Origin: Actinomycetes bacterium
GTDB taxonomy: Bacteria; Actinomycetota; Thermoleophilia; RBG-16-64-13
Assembly (NCBI GenBank): GCA_021372435.1
Contig: JAJFUK010000059.1
Coordinates: forward strand, 1 to 39,656
Length of the DNA: 39,656 bases
Reading direction: 5' to 3'
The position numbers and the translations under genes were made by a program. The first letter of the stretch is position 1, and each line of letters opens with the position of its first letter. This document shows positions 7,311-16,114 of this stretch, piece after piece. The notes under the pieces are model-generated. The model worked only from the letters and a program-made list of their open reading frames with translations, was not told the origin of the DNA and searched no databases.

Positions 7311-8821
7311 GCATCAGGGAGAGGGCCGCCTTCGGCCCGTCCGGACCCGCGCACCAGGATCGCCCTGAAGTCGTTCACGTTGTTGAAAGTGGGCCCGGTG
7401 ACGATGGTGTCGCCGAGCACGGAGAAGAATGAGTACGAATCGTTTTCGCGCAGCAGGCGACGCGGATCAAGCCCGGCCGCGGCGGCGCGCTGAAGGGACG
7501 TGGCGTCTGCCACGGCGCCGGCGATCTCGACCAGGCCGTCGGCGCCGTCGGTATCGCAGGCCAGGGCCGTGTACTCGACATCTCCACGGAGGGCCAGCGC
7601 CAGGGCCAGAAGGAACTCGCCGTTGGGGCCTCCGCGACCGGCGCCGCGGACGGTGACGGTCGTCTCCCCTCCGCTCAGTAGTACGCAGGGGGCGGAACAG
7701 GGTTGGCCGTGGTAGGCCACCTGTCTGGCTATGGCCGCGTGGACCAAGGCCACGTCTGCAGATTCGCCCTCCACGGAGTCGCTCAGGATGACCGCCTTGA
7801 TGCCGCGGCCTTCGAAGAAGCGGGCGGCCGACTCGAGCAGCATATGAGCCGAGGCGATGATGTGAATCGACACCCGCTTGAAGCAGGGATCGCCGGTCTT
7901 GGGGGTCTCGTTCTCCGGCGAGGACAGATGCCGGAGAACCGCGGCCGAGGCTTCCACCCCGTAGGTTTCTATCACGCGACGGGCATCGGCCAAGGTCGTC
8001 GGATCGGCGACCAACGGCCCGGAAGCGATGACGGAGGGGTCGTCGCCGGCCACATCCGAGATGAGCAGGCCGATGACTCGAGCCGGAGCACACGCGCAGG
8101 CCAGCCGGCCTCCCTTGATGGCGGAGAGGTGCTTGCGTACTGCGTTGATCTCGCCGATGGTGGCGCCGGCCCGCAGGAGCTGCGAGGTGAGCGACTGCTT
8201 GTCTTCCAACGTGACCCAGCCCGCCGGCAGAGGGAGCAAGGCAGAGCCGCCCCCGGAGAAGAGGCCGATCACCAGATCCTCGGCGCCCAGATCGCTCACC
8301 AGGGCGAGCATGCCAGCCGCCGCCGCCGTGCCGACTACGTCCGGCACGGGGTGGGCGGCCTCCCTGACTTCGATCCGCCTGCATGGTACGGCGTGACCAT
8401 ACTGCGTCACCACCAGACCCGAGAGTTCTCCGGGCCATCGGGCTTCGACGGCCCGGGCCATGGCCGCTGCAGCCTTGCCGGCCCCGACCACCACGGTCCG
8501 CCCCAGAGGGGGCTCCGGCAGATACCGCGGCACCACCTTGGCCGGGTCGACATCCTGGAGGGCCTGCCGAAAGGCCGTGACGAGCAGAGCGGCATCTGAA
8601 ACCGCGGACCCCGCGTCAACGACCGCCCCCACAGACCGCCCGCCTGCGCTTGACGGCGCGACGGCCGCCCGGGCCGCACCGGCCTTCTGGGCCGCAGCGG
8701 TCTTCTGGGCCACGGCAGCCTCCCGGGCCGCAGCGGCCTCCCGAGCCGCGGTCCGCCTCCCTACCGCCCCGACCTCGGTCGCTGCGGGCCTGGTGCTCCC
8801 CTTCTCCGCGTCGCCGGTCAC
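7307..8821 (-). CDS. Glycerate 2-kinase, DUF4147/MOFRL family, with Ala-rich N-terminal extension
   Basis: ATP-dependent phosphorylation of D-glycerate to 2-phosphoglycerate is the known activity of this GckA-like family. The domain starts near residue 75 (LLVTAFRQALQDVDP) with the block VVVGAGKAAAAMARAVE, followed by GLFSGGGSALL, INAVRKHLSAIKGGRLA and LLISDVAGDDPSVIASGP. The C-terminal MOFRL domain includes GGPNGEFLLALA and ALACDTDGADG. The GTG at 8821 (504 residues) is preceded by GGGAGGAGG about 8 bases upstream; an in-frame ATG 96 bases earlier is less well supported. Residues about 25-60 are a low-complexity (A/Q)(R/K)-E/T-AAA pattern atypical of the family. It stands alone on its strand, and the link to central carbon metabolism is inferred. 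Confidence 0.9.
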   Translation of the reverse strand: MTGDAEKGSTRPAATEVGAVGRRTAAREAAAAREAAVAQKTAAAQKAGAARAAVAPSSAGGRSVGAVVDAGSAVSDAALLVTAFRQALQDVDPAKVVPRYLPEPPLGRTVVVGAGKAAAAMARAVEARWPGELSGLVVTQYGHAVPCRRIEVREAAHPVPDVVGTAAAAGMLALVSDLGAEDLVIGLFSGGGSALLPLPAGWVTLEDKQSLTSQLLRAGATIGEINAVRKHLSAIKGGRLACACAPARVIGLLISDVAGDDPSVIASGPLVADPTTLADARRVIETYGVEASAAVLRHLSSPENETPKTGDPCFKRVSIHIIASAHMLLESAARFFEGRGIKAVILSDSVEGESADVALVHAAIARQVAYHGQPCSAPCVLLSGGETTVTVRGAGRGGPNGEFLLALALALRGDVEYTALACDTDGADGLVEIAGAVADATSLQRAAAAGLDPRRLLRENDSYSFFSVLGDTIVTGPTFNNVNDFRAILVRGSGRAEGGPLPDA

Positions 8822-9174
8822 CGCGTGGCCTCCTCCCGGTAGTCCTCGAGTCTCCGCATGATCCGACCAGATCGTTACCAGCATACCTCGAGAGCGAGCG
8901 CGCCCGCACCGGGGCACAATCGAGGCTCACCGCGCTCCACATGGGCGCCTCTGACTTCAGCCGGTCCGGCGACTCGGCGGTATGCCCGGCGCCTGTTAGC
9001 CCCGACCGAGGGCTCCGACCGGGACATCCGCGGGATGGCCCCGGCCGGTCCTCGGGTCACGGCGTGCCACCCGCGGCCCGCAGTATCATGAAACGGTGCA
9101 AGATCGACCGCGGTGGGCTTCGAGGGTGCCCGGCGCAGGCGCGACCCACGTCATCGAATGCAAGGAGGACGATC
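8822..9174. other. 353-base divergent intergenic region
   Basis: This separates the glycerate kinase (minus) from the [4Fe-4S] protein (plus). It contains both Shine-Dalgarno sites, GGGAGGAGG on the minus strand and AAGGAGG at about 9161-9168 on the plus strand. A TATCAT at 9084-9089 could be a -10 box, but no matching -35 is visible. No small gene is supported. Confidence 0.5.
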
Positions 9175-10044
9175 GTGGCCCCCATCCCCGATGCGGATCT
9201 GACCGACGAGGTGCGCGAGTTCGTCTTGGACCGGCTGGACATCGACCTCTTCGGCGTAGCGCCCGTGGGGCGTCTCGCCGGAGGACCGGAAGGGGGCCGC
9301 CCGGCCGACTACCTGGCCGCCGCCACCTCGGTGATCGTCCTTGCTGCCAAGATCCCCGACGGGGCGATAGAGGTGGCGGGGCACTACGAAGAGGAGGGGA
9401 AGACGCTCGGACCCTACATGTGGTACGGCTACGTCGTTCCCAACTGGGACCTCTCCACCGCGGCCGGCCGCCTGGTGAGGTTCCTCGAGAGACGAGGCCA
9501 CGCGGCGGTGCCGTTCCCGCCGACCGGACTCCTCTACAAGTTCGGCACCAGGGCCGATTTCTCCCACCGGCACGCGGCTGTGGCCGCCGGCTTGGGAGAG
9601 TTTGGACTGAGCGGGTTGTTGCTGACTCCCGAGTTCGGGCCCCGGCAAAGGCTCGTCTCGATCATCACCGATGCTCCCCTGGAGTCCTCGCCGATGTATG
9701 CCGGGCCGGCACTGTGCCGTCCCGACGCCTGCGGCCGGGCCTGCATCAAGGTCTGCCCCACCCGGGCGCTCAAGGGGAAGGTATCGGTAGTCATCGGGGA
9801 CGAGACCTTCGCTTACACTCCCGTGGACCAAGTCAGGTGTAGATGGCAATACCCCGAGAAGGGTTTCCGCCGGACCAAGGTTCCTATCCCGCCGCATGCC
9901 ACCGAAGAGGACTTCCATGAGGTGATGAGCGTCACGAAGCCCCACCCCTTCGACGCCGCTCTCAGTCAGCACGCGTTCGTGCCGCAGTGCGGCGCCTGCG
10001 TCTTCCGTTGCCCCTCCCCCCAGTTCGAGGCGGGGAACGGATAG
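9175..10044 (+). CDS. QueG-like double [4Fe-4S] cluster protein (COG1600-related)
   Basis: The 289-residue protein starts at GTG, placed by AAGGAGG about 6 bases upstream. The central part (SVIVLAAKIPD; LLYKFGTRADFSHRHAAVAAGLGEFG; LTPEFGPRQRLVSIITDAPL) resembles the epoxyqueuosine reductase and related corrinoid/iron-sulfur family. The C-terminal half has two ferredoxin-like cysteine clusters: CRPDACGRACIKVCP near residue 180 and QCGACVFRCP near 276. It is shorter than QueG and lacks its C-terminal HEAT repeats, so tRNA queuosine modification is not assured. It may instead be an accessory redox protein. It is followed after about 156 bases by the DUF1846 gene. Confidence 0.82.
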   Translation: MAPIPDADLTDEVREFVLDRLDIDLFGVAPVGRLAGGPEGGRPADYLAAATSVIVLAAKIPDGAIEVAGHYEEEGKTLGPYMWYGYVVPNWDLSTAAGRLVRFLERRGHAAVPFPPTGLLYKFGTRADFSHRHAAVAAGLGEFGLSGLLLTPEFGPRQRLVSIITDAPLESSPMYAGPALCRPDACGRACIKVCPTRALKGKVSVVIGDETFAYTPVDQVRCRWQYPEKGFRRTKVPIPPHATEEDFHEVMSVTKPHPFDAALSQHAFVPQCGACVFRCPSPQFEAGNG

Positions 10045-10128
10045 AAGCGGCCGCGCCTAGTACACCCCGTACTCGAGCACGGTGCCGACCAGGTACCCGT
10101 GACCTTCCCCCGGCGTGAAACACGAGGC

Positions 10129-10158
10129 TTGCGCGCGGGGCGACTGCGCCGCTATCCT
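10129..10158 (+). promoter_or_regulatory. Possible promoter for the DUF1846 gene
   Basis: TTGCGC (10129-10134) and TATCCT (10153-10158) are 18 bases apart. They sit about 40 bases before the GTG start at 10201 and its GAGAGGAG ribosome site. Both boxes are imperfect. Confidence 0.4.
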
Positions 10159-10200
10159 GTCCAAGGCCGGCCGAGGTCGGACCGGCCTGAGAGGAGTACC

Positions 10201-11715
10201 GTGGCGAGCAGGGTCGGCTTCGACAATGACAAGTACCTCGAGGAGCAGAGTCGCGCGATCGTCGAGCGCTCCGAACGCCTCGGCGGCAGGCTCTACCTCG
10301 AGTTCGGCGGGAAGATCGCCTTCGATTTCCACGCGGCGCGCGTGCTTCCCGGTTACGACCCCAACGTCAAGATCCGCCTGCTCCAGAGACTGAAGGACCG
10401 GGCCGAGATCGTCGTCTGCATCTACGCGGGGGCGATCGAGCGGCGCAAGGTGCGCGCGGATTTCGGCATCCCCTATGACGTGGACGCGCTGAAGCTCATC
10501 GACGACCTGCGCGACTGGGGTTTGCTGGTACGCGCGGTGGTGATCACGCGCTTCGAGGACCAGCCCTCGGCGCGGGTATTCAAGGCGCGGCTGGAGCGCC
10601 GCGGTGTCCCCGTCTACACGCACGCCTTCACCCGCGGCTCTCCCACCGACGTCGACCGTATCGTGAGCGACGAAGGATACGGCGCGAACGAGTTCATCCC
10701 GACGGAGCGGCCCGTCGTCATAGTGGCCGGTCCCGGCCCCGGGAGCGGCAAGCTGGCCACCTGCCTTTCCCAGGTCTATCACGAGCATCTACGGGGCAAC
10801 ACGGCCGGTTACGCGAAATTCGAGACGTTCCCGATCTGGAATCTGCCGCTGAAACACCCGGTCAATGTGGCCTATGAAGCTGCGACGGTGGAACTCCGGG
10901 ACGTGAATCAGATCGATCCCTTCCACCTGGAAGCCTACGGCGAGCAGGCGGTGAACTACAATCGCGACATCGAGGCCTTCCCGCTTGTCGCCCGGATCCT
11001 GCAGCGCATCGGTAGCGATGCCTCGTACCGGTCGCCGACCGATATGGGTGTGAACCGCGCCGGGTTCGCCATCGTGGACGACGCGGTGGTGCGCGCGGCG
11101 GCCGAGCAGGAGGTGATCCGCCGGTACTTCCGGTACGCCTGCGAGTACGCGCTGGGGCTGGTGGACCAGGAGGACGCCGACCGCGCCCACCTGATCATGG
11201 ACGGCCTCGGCCTCGATGAAGAGCAGCGGGTCGTGGTGCATCCCGCGCGGGAGGCGGCGGCCGCAGCCGAAGCGACGGGCAAGGGCAACAAAGGCGTCTT
11301 CTGTGGCGCCGCCATCGCCCTCCACAACGGCCACATCGTCACCGGCAAGAATTCCACGCTGATGCACGCCGCTTCAGCGGCGGTACTGAACGCGGTCAAA
11401 TACCTGGCGCACATCCCTGATGAGCTTCCGCTGCTCACCTCGAACGTCATGGAGTCCATCGCCGGCATGAAGAAGGACATCCTCCGGATGAAGTCGGTAA
11501 GCCTCGACCTCGACGAGATGCTCATCGCCCTCGGCATCAGTGCGACCACCAACCCGGCTGCGCAGATGGCTGTGGGGCATCTGACCGACCTGTCCGGGTG
11601 CGAGTTCCACACCACCCACCTGCCGACGGCGGGCGACGAGGCCGGCCTGCGGCGCCTGGGCCTCAATGCCACCAGCGATCCGCAGTTCGCCACGCGCTCG
11701 TTGGTGATCGGTTAG
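10201..11715 (+). CDS. DUF1846 family protein
   Basis: This 504-residue protein starts at GTG after GAGAGGAG. The opening VGFDNDKYLEEQSRAIVER and the block RLYLEFGGKIAFDFHAARVLPG are hallmarks of DUF1846 (COG4868), and the length matches the family. A glycine-rich GPGPGSGKLATC segment near residue 181 resembles a nucleotide-binding loop. Further conserved-looking stretches are NVAYEAATVEL, TDMGVNRAGF and TGKNSTLMHAASA. The biochemical role of the family is not established to my knowledge. Its TAG stop overlaps the TAA stop of the convergent oxidoreductase gene. Confidence 0.93.
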   Translation: MASRVGFDNDKYLEEQSRAIVERSERLGGRLYLEFGGKIAFDFHAARVLPGYDPNVKIRLLQRLKDRAEIVVCIYAGAIERRKVRADFGIPYDVDALKLIDDLRDWGLLVRAVVITRFEDQPSARVFKARLERRGVPVYTHAFTRGSPTDVDRIVSDEGYGANEFIPTERPVVIVAGPGPGSGKLATCLSQVYHEHLRGNTAGYAKFETFPIWNLPLKHPVNVAYEAATVELRDVNQIDPFHLEAYGEQAVNYNRDIEAFPLVARILQRIGSDASYRSPTDMGVNRAGFAIVDDAVVRAAAEQEVIRRYFRYACEYALGLVDQEDADRAHLIMDGLGLDEEQRVVVHPAREAAAAAEATGKGNKGVFCGAAIALHNGHIVTGKNSTLMHAASAAVLNAVKYLAHIPDELPLLTSNVMESIAGMKKDILRMKSVSLDLDEMLIALGISATTNPAAQMAVGHLTDLSGCEFHTTHLPTAGDEAGLRRLGLNATSDPQFATRSLVIG

Positions 11716-13817
11716 ATCGTCCGGCCCACCTTCGCTCCGTCGGCCACCGCGTCGAATATGAGCCCCGGCTCCCGGCTGTCTCCGAGCACATAGACCTCTT
11801 TCACGGTGCCCCTCAGTCTTTGGGCGACTTCGGTGTCGGGCAACATGGGCATGGCGGTCAGGATCTTGCTTGCCTTGAGGGTCCGCCGGTTGCCGTCCTT
11901 CGTGGTCACGACGAGTCCTGCCTTGTTGATCTCCTGGTATTCCACCTCGGATAGGATCTCCACACCCCTGTCCTCGAGCCACAGGAGGAGCCAGGGCTTC
12001 ATGAAGGTCTCCAAAAGCCCCTCCCCGATCTGTTCCCGGGGACAGGTGTCGACGATGGTCACGTTCCGTCCTCTCTTCACCAGGAACTCCGCCGTCTGAC
12101 AGCCGTGAAGCCTGCCGCCGATCACGACGACATCCTTGCCGAGCATGACCGGCAGAGCGAACTTGGTCCCCCACCGGAGGAACTTCGGCCCGGCGAACCT
12201 CAGGAGAGACTTGAGCAGGTGATGGAGCTTCTCGCCGGTCATGACCTTCCGGCTGTCGATACCGGGGATCGTGGGAACATCGTGCTTGGCGCCCGCCGCC
12301 ACCAGAAGGACATCGGGACCGACCTGCTTCACCAACTCGGCCGTGACCTTGATCCCTCGGTGAACCTCGACGCCCAGCTTCTTCATCTGCGTCTCGTAGT
12401 AGCGGGCGAAACCGGGAAGGTCTTCTTTCTGGGTACCTTTGACCACGGCGGCGACCAGCATCGATCCGCCCAGCTTCCTCATGGCTGTGTAGAGCGAGAC
12501 CTCATGCCCTCTCAAAGCGGCCACGCGCGCCGCTTCCAAGGCGGCCGGGCCGCCCCCCACGACCATGACCGTCTTCCTCTTCTCAGCCGGCTTGATCTCG
12601 TATTCCTTCTCCCTGCCCAATGCGGCGTTCGTGCGGCACCCGGGGGTCTCCCCGTGCTCGACGCGTGAGTAGCACGTCATGCAGGCGGTGCAGGGGGCAA
12701 TGTCCTCTTCTCTTCCCTCCCTGATCTTCCTGGGGAGATCATGATCGGCCATCAGGCGGCGGTTGTGGCTGATGAAGTCGGCCCGGCCGTCGCGTAGGAT
12801 CTTCTCTCCCAAGTCGGGATCGAGCCGTCCCACGGCCACGACCGGCACCGAGACCACCTTCTTCACCTCAGCCGCGGCGGGCACCCAGGCCGCTTCGCCA
12901 TGACGGCTGAAGTCGAGTTCTTTCTCCACGTTCTTGGGCAGACTGGGGTATGGGACCATGTCGGGGAAGTGGGTGCTGTCCCGTTTCATGAGGTCCCGGG
13001 GGTTCGTGTAGAACTCGACCCGCGGATGGATGGCATCGGCTCCGGCCTGCTCGGCCATGACGGCGAACGCTCTGCATTCCTGCAGCGTGATGCCGTCCTT
13101 CAGACCGGCCTCGAGGCTGTTGAGCATGAAGGCTATGGGGAAGTCCGCGCCCGTCGCCTCCTTCATCCCCCTGATGATCTCGACCATGAACCTGGCCCGG
13201 CTCTCCAAACTGTCGCAACCGTAGCCGTCGTGGCGCTTGTTCCATGCGCGCGAGAGGAACGAGTTGCCCAAGTGGTTGCAGGCGAAGTTCAGCTCTACGC
13301 CGTCGAATCCCGCTCTCTGGGCCACGAGAGCCGCGTTGACGAACCTCTCCTTCACCCGCTCGATGTCGTCCAGGGTCATCTCCTTGGCGTTGTCGGAGAA
13401 GTCCTTGCGCGGAAGCTCCTCCTTGGAGAGACGGGAGGCGGCTATCGGCTGGAAGCCGGTCAGAGCCTTCGGATGCATGGGGCCCATGTGGAAGACCTGG
13501 ATGAACGCCGGGCAGTCGTGTCTGTGGATGGCGTCGGTGACCCGCTGCAGGCTGGGGACGTACTTCAAGTCGTCTTGACGGTAGCCATGATCAGGGACCG
13601 TGCCGATCGGATAATCGATCTCGCCTCCCCCCACCGTCACCAGACCCACGCCGCCTGCGGCGAGAGCCTCGTAATAGTCTACGATCTGCCGATGCATGAT
13701 CCCGTCTTGGTAGGGGAAGAATCCAGGGTTAGCGCCGGTCTTGATCAGACGCATCCTGGTCTTGACCGGTCCTATGAAACCCGGTTGCAGCAGCCGCTCA
13801 TATCTCTCTTTTCCCAT
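11712..13817 (-). CDS. OYE-type NADH:flavin oxidoreductase with [4Fe-4S] and FAD domains
   Basis: This 701-residue flavoprotein belongs to the 2,4-dienoyl-CoA reductase / trimethylamine dehydrogenase / bile-acid BaiCD superfamily. Residues 1 to about 360 form the FMN-binding TIM barrel (LLQPGFIGPVKTRMRLIKTG; DGVELNFACNHLGNSFLS). The cluster motif CTACMTC then GETPGC (near 375-395) has Cx2Cx2Cx11C spacing, closer to trimethylamine dehydrogenase than to E. coli FadH. An FAD/NAD domain follows, beginning VMVVGGGPAALEAARVAALRG. I chose the ATG at 13817 because AAAGGGA lies 8 bases upstream and family similarity begins there. It may reduce an enoyl compound or demethylate an amine; the substrate is not predictable here. 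Confidence 0.9.
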   Translation of the reverse strand: MGKERYERLLQPGFIGPVKTRMRLIKTGANPGFFPYQDGIMHRQIVDYYEALAAGGVGLVTVGGGEIDYPIGTVPDHGYRQDDLKYVPSLQRVTDAIHRHDCPAFIQVFHMGPMHPKALTGFQPIAASRLSKEELPRKDFSDNAKEMTLDDIERVKERFVNAALVAQRAGFDGVELNFACNHLGNSFLSRAWNKRHDGYGCDSLESRARFMVEIIRGMKEATGADFPIAFMLNSLEAGLKDGITLQECRAFAVMAEQAGADAIHPRVEFYTNPRDLMKRDSTHFPDMVPYPSLPKNVEKELDFSRHGEAAWVPAAAEVKKVVSVPVVAVGRLDPDLGEKILRDGRADFISHNRRLMADHDLPRKIREGREEDIAPCTACMTCYSRVEHGETPGCRTNAALGREKEYEIKPAEKRKTVMVVGGGPAALEAARVAALRGHEVSLYTAMRKLGGSMLVAAVVKGTQKEDLPGFARYYETQMKKLGVEVHRGIKVTAELVKQVGPDVLLVAAGAKHDVPTIPGIDSRKVMTGEKLHHLLKSLLRFAGPKFLRWGTKFALPVMLGKDVVVIGGRLHGCQTAEFLVKRGRNVTIVDTCPREQIGEGLLETFMKPWLLLWLEDRGVEILSEVEYQEINKAGLVVTTKDGNRRTLKASKILTAMPMLPDTEVAQRLRGTVKEVYVLGDSREPGLIFDAVADGAKVGRTI

Positions 13818-13983
13818 GTAGCGATTCCCTTTCGCAGGCCCGACGACCGCGACCGAAGCGCAGTTCTCACACTCGGGGTCGCGGTGCAGCAAATCGGTAT
13901 GGCAACTTTTCCATTTGCGGCTTAGCTTAGCAAAAAGGGACGGCGCGGCAGGCGGCCGCGAGGACGCGGTGATAAGGTGGCGA

Positions 13984-14021
13984 GGTGGGGCGCGGCGGGC
14001 GGCTGCCCGCCGCGCCCCACC
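13984..14021 (-). terminator. Strong GC hairpin downstream of the ABC permease
   Basis: A perfect 17-bp stem (13984-14000 pairing with 14005-14021) closes on the 4-base loop GGCT, 14 bases past the permease stop. No U tract follows on the minus strand. That is common for high-GC bacteria, so termination is likely but not certain. Confidence 0.75.
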
Positions 14022-14035
14022 AGTCATCCCGGTCG

Positions 14036-15076
14036 CTAGGCCCGGATCTCCTCGCGCATGAACAGGATGTAGCTCACGGTGAAGAACACGAGCACGCAGC
14101 CCACCAGAGCCAGTATCTGGGGCCAGCACAGTAACAGGCTCTGCCCGAAGCTAAGAGGGCCGACCACGGCCCGGTCGATCTGTTCGTAGACGAGAACCCC
14201 CAGTGAGCGCACGCTCGGATTGAGTAGGACGGTGGTGGCCTCGTCGTACAACGTACCGGGAGAGAACCGGTTGAGAGTAGTCTCCAGCTGGGCATTACGT
14301 AGCAGCTCGGCATTCGTGGCGTTGTCCCCGGCCGGCGCCACCGCGTTCACGATGAGCCCTACGATGAGACTGGCGAAGATCGCGAAGAAAAGCCAGACCG
14401 CTATAGACGCCAGTGCAGACGTGGCCGCCTGCTTGAAGAGCACGGAGAAGAGCTGGGCCAGCGCCAGCCAGAAGGCGACGTAGATGACGGTCACGACGAT
14501 GAAGGCTATCAGCCTCCCCACTTCCTCGAGCGAAGGAGTGGTGCCCAGAAGCACGATGCCTATTCCCCCGACGATGATGACAAGAGCCGTCAAGGCCAGG
14601 CTGACCACTCCCAGACCGGCCAGGAACTTGCCCTGTAGCACGGCATCGCGGTGGATGGGCTGCGAGATCAGACGGCTGAGCGTCCCCTGAGAACGCTCGC
14701 TGTTGAGTGCGTCGAACCCCAGGGCGATGCCGAGCAACGGCGCCAGGAACGTGATGAAACTGGTGAACGAGGGCAGGCTTTCGCCAGAGACGGTGAACAG
14801 GTAGAGGAACGCGAACTCGACCTTCGCCGAATCGGAGGCCGCAGCTCTGATGGCCGAACTGGCCGCGTACACGGCGGCCAGTGTCGTCACGGCGATCAGC
14901 ACGAGCAGGATGCCGAAACGAAGCCCGGACAGGTGATCGGCGAACTCCTTGCGGGCCACCGGTCCGACTCCCACGGCGAAGAAGCGGCTCCGCGGCCGGG
15001 AGACCTGCTCCGACCTTGCGGACGGCCCCCTGCCGGGATCCGACAGCACGACAGATGCGTTACTTGATTCCGACAT
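14036..15076 (-). CDS. ABC-2 type transporter permease
   Basis: The 346-residue membrane protein has a soluble N-terminus ([20 protein letters not shown]) and then about six hydrophobic segments, including [51 protein letters not shown] and a final [20 protein letters not shown]. The block [29 protein letters not shown] is typical of ABC-2 permeases. ATG 15076 overlaps the ATPase gene end by 17 bases, suggesting translational coupling; an ATG 36 bases earlier is also open. With the ATPase and the NEW3 protein it forms an export-type system of unknown substrate. Confidence 0.9.
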   Translation of the reverse strand: MSESSNASVVLSDPGRGPSARSEQVSRPRSRFFAVGVGPVARKEFADHLSGLRFGILLVLIAVTTLAAVYAASSAIRAAASDSAKVEFAFLYLFTVSGESLPSFTSFITFLAPLLGIALGFDALNSERSQGTLSRLISQPIHRDAVLQGKFLAGLGVVSLALTALVIIVGGIGIVLLGTTPSLEEVGRLIAFIVVTVIYVAFWLALAQLFSVLFKQAATSALASIAVWLFFAIFASLIVGLIVNAVAPAGDNATNAELLRNAQLETTLNRFSPGTLYDEATTVLLNPSVRSLGVLVYEQIDRAVVGPLSFGQSLLLCWPQILALVGCVLVFFTVSYILFMREEIRA

Positions 15077-16106
15077 GGCCGACGCTCGCCTCCTCTCGGA
15101 AATAGCGATCATAGATATCGTCCAGGCTCATGCCGCGCTGGCGAAGGTGCACGGGAACCAATCCCTGTTCGATGGCCGAGCGCGAGACGCGGGCCCGGAT
15201 ATCGCCCCGGCCGCGCAGGGTGATCAGGTCCCGCACCCTGGTCACGTCCCGCACGCCTTCCAGGGACTTCAGGGAGAGGGCCAGGCGGTCGAGCACTTCA
15301 TCCGAGACCGGCCGGCCGTCGCCACCGACGACCGCAATCTCGAACTCGGAATCGTCCTTTTCAGCCAACTGCCGCTCGAGTTCAGGGACCGGTCCGGCGG
15401 CGATGAGATGCCCTCCGACGAAGATGCCCACCCTGTCACAAACGGCCTGCACCTGATGCAACAGATGAGAGGACAGGAGGATCGTCATGCCTTCCTCGGT
15501 CTTGAGCCGCGAGAGCAGGGCAAGCATGTCCCGCACACCTTCCGGGTCGATACCGATGGTAGGCTCGTCAAGGATCAGGATCGAGGGCTTCTTGATGAGC
15601 GCGTCGGCGATGGCGAGACGTTGCCGCATGCCCCGGGAGTACTTCCCGGCCCGTTTGTCGGCCGCCTCGGTGAGTCCCACGTCGGCCAGGAGCGTGTCGA
15701 TGCGCTGTTCGGCCTCTTTGGGAGGGATCCGATTCAGCGAGGCCGTGTACCGCAGGTTCTGCCTGCCGGTCATGTTGGGGTAGAACCCCACGTTGTCCGG
15801 AAGATACCCCACGACCGACTTGACACTCAGAGGATCGCGCACGGAATCGTAGCCCACCACCCGTACGGTCCCCGAGGTCGGCTCGGTCAGGCCCAGCAGC
15901 ATGAGGATCGTGGTGGTCTTGCCCGCTCCGTTCGGTCCCAATAACCCGAAGATCTCGCCTTTACGTATGGAAAGATCGAGATCGTCGACCGCGGTGAACT
16001 GACCGTACCTCTTGGTCAGACCTGTGGCCTCGATCACGATCTCCAGCGGGGGTCCGGGCATCCGGTCCGCATCCGGGCCGGCGTCTTGTTCGACCATGAC
16101 GCTCAC
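15060..16106 (-). CDS. ABC transporter ATP-binding protein
   Basis: The 348-residue ATPase has Walker [11 protein letters not shown] (near residue 57), signature [15 protein letters not shown], Walker [10 protein letters not shown] and a following H-loop region LLSSHLLHQ. The sequence [27 protein letters not shown] is typical of the ABC-2 exporter (CcmA-like) class. The C-terminal 120 residues form an extension ([17 protein letters not shown]) common in this group. It starts at GTG 16106, 8 bases after the NEW3 gene stop. It energises the permease encoded immediately downstream. Confidence 0.95.
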   Translation of the reverse strand: MSVMVEQDAGPDADRMPGPPLEIVIEATGLTKRYGQFTAVDDLDLSIRKGEIFGLLGPNGAGKTTTILMLLGLTEPTSGTVRVVGYDSVRDPLSVKSVVGYLPDNVGFYPNMTGRQNLRYTASLNRIPPKEAEQRIDTLLADVGLTEAADKRAGKYSRGMRQRLAIADALIKKPSILILDEPTIGIDPEGVRDMLALLSRLKTEEGMTILLSSHLLHQVQAVCDRVGIFVGGHLIAAGPVPELERQLAEKDDSEFEIAVVGGDGRPVSDEVLDRLALSLKSLEGVRDVTRVRDLITLRGRGDIRARVSRSAIEQGLVPVHLRQRGMSLDDIYDRYFREEASVGHVGIK

Positions 16107-16114
16107 GGCCGGCC

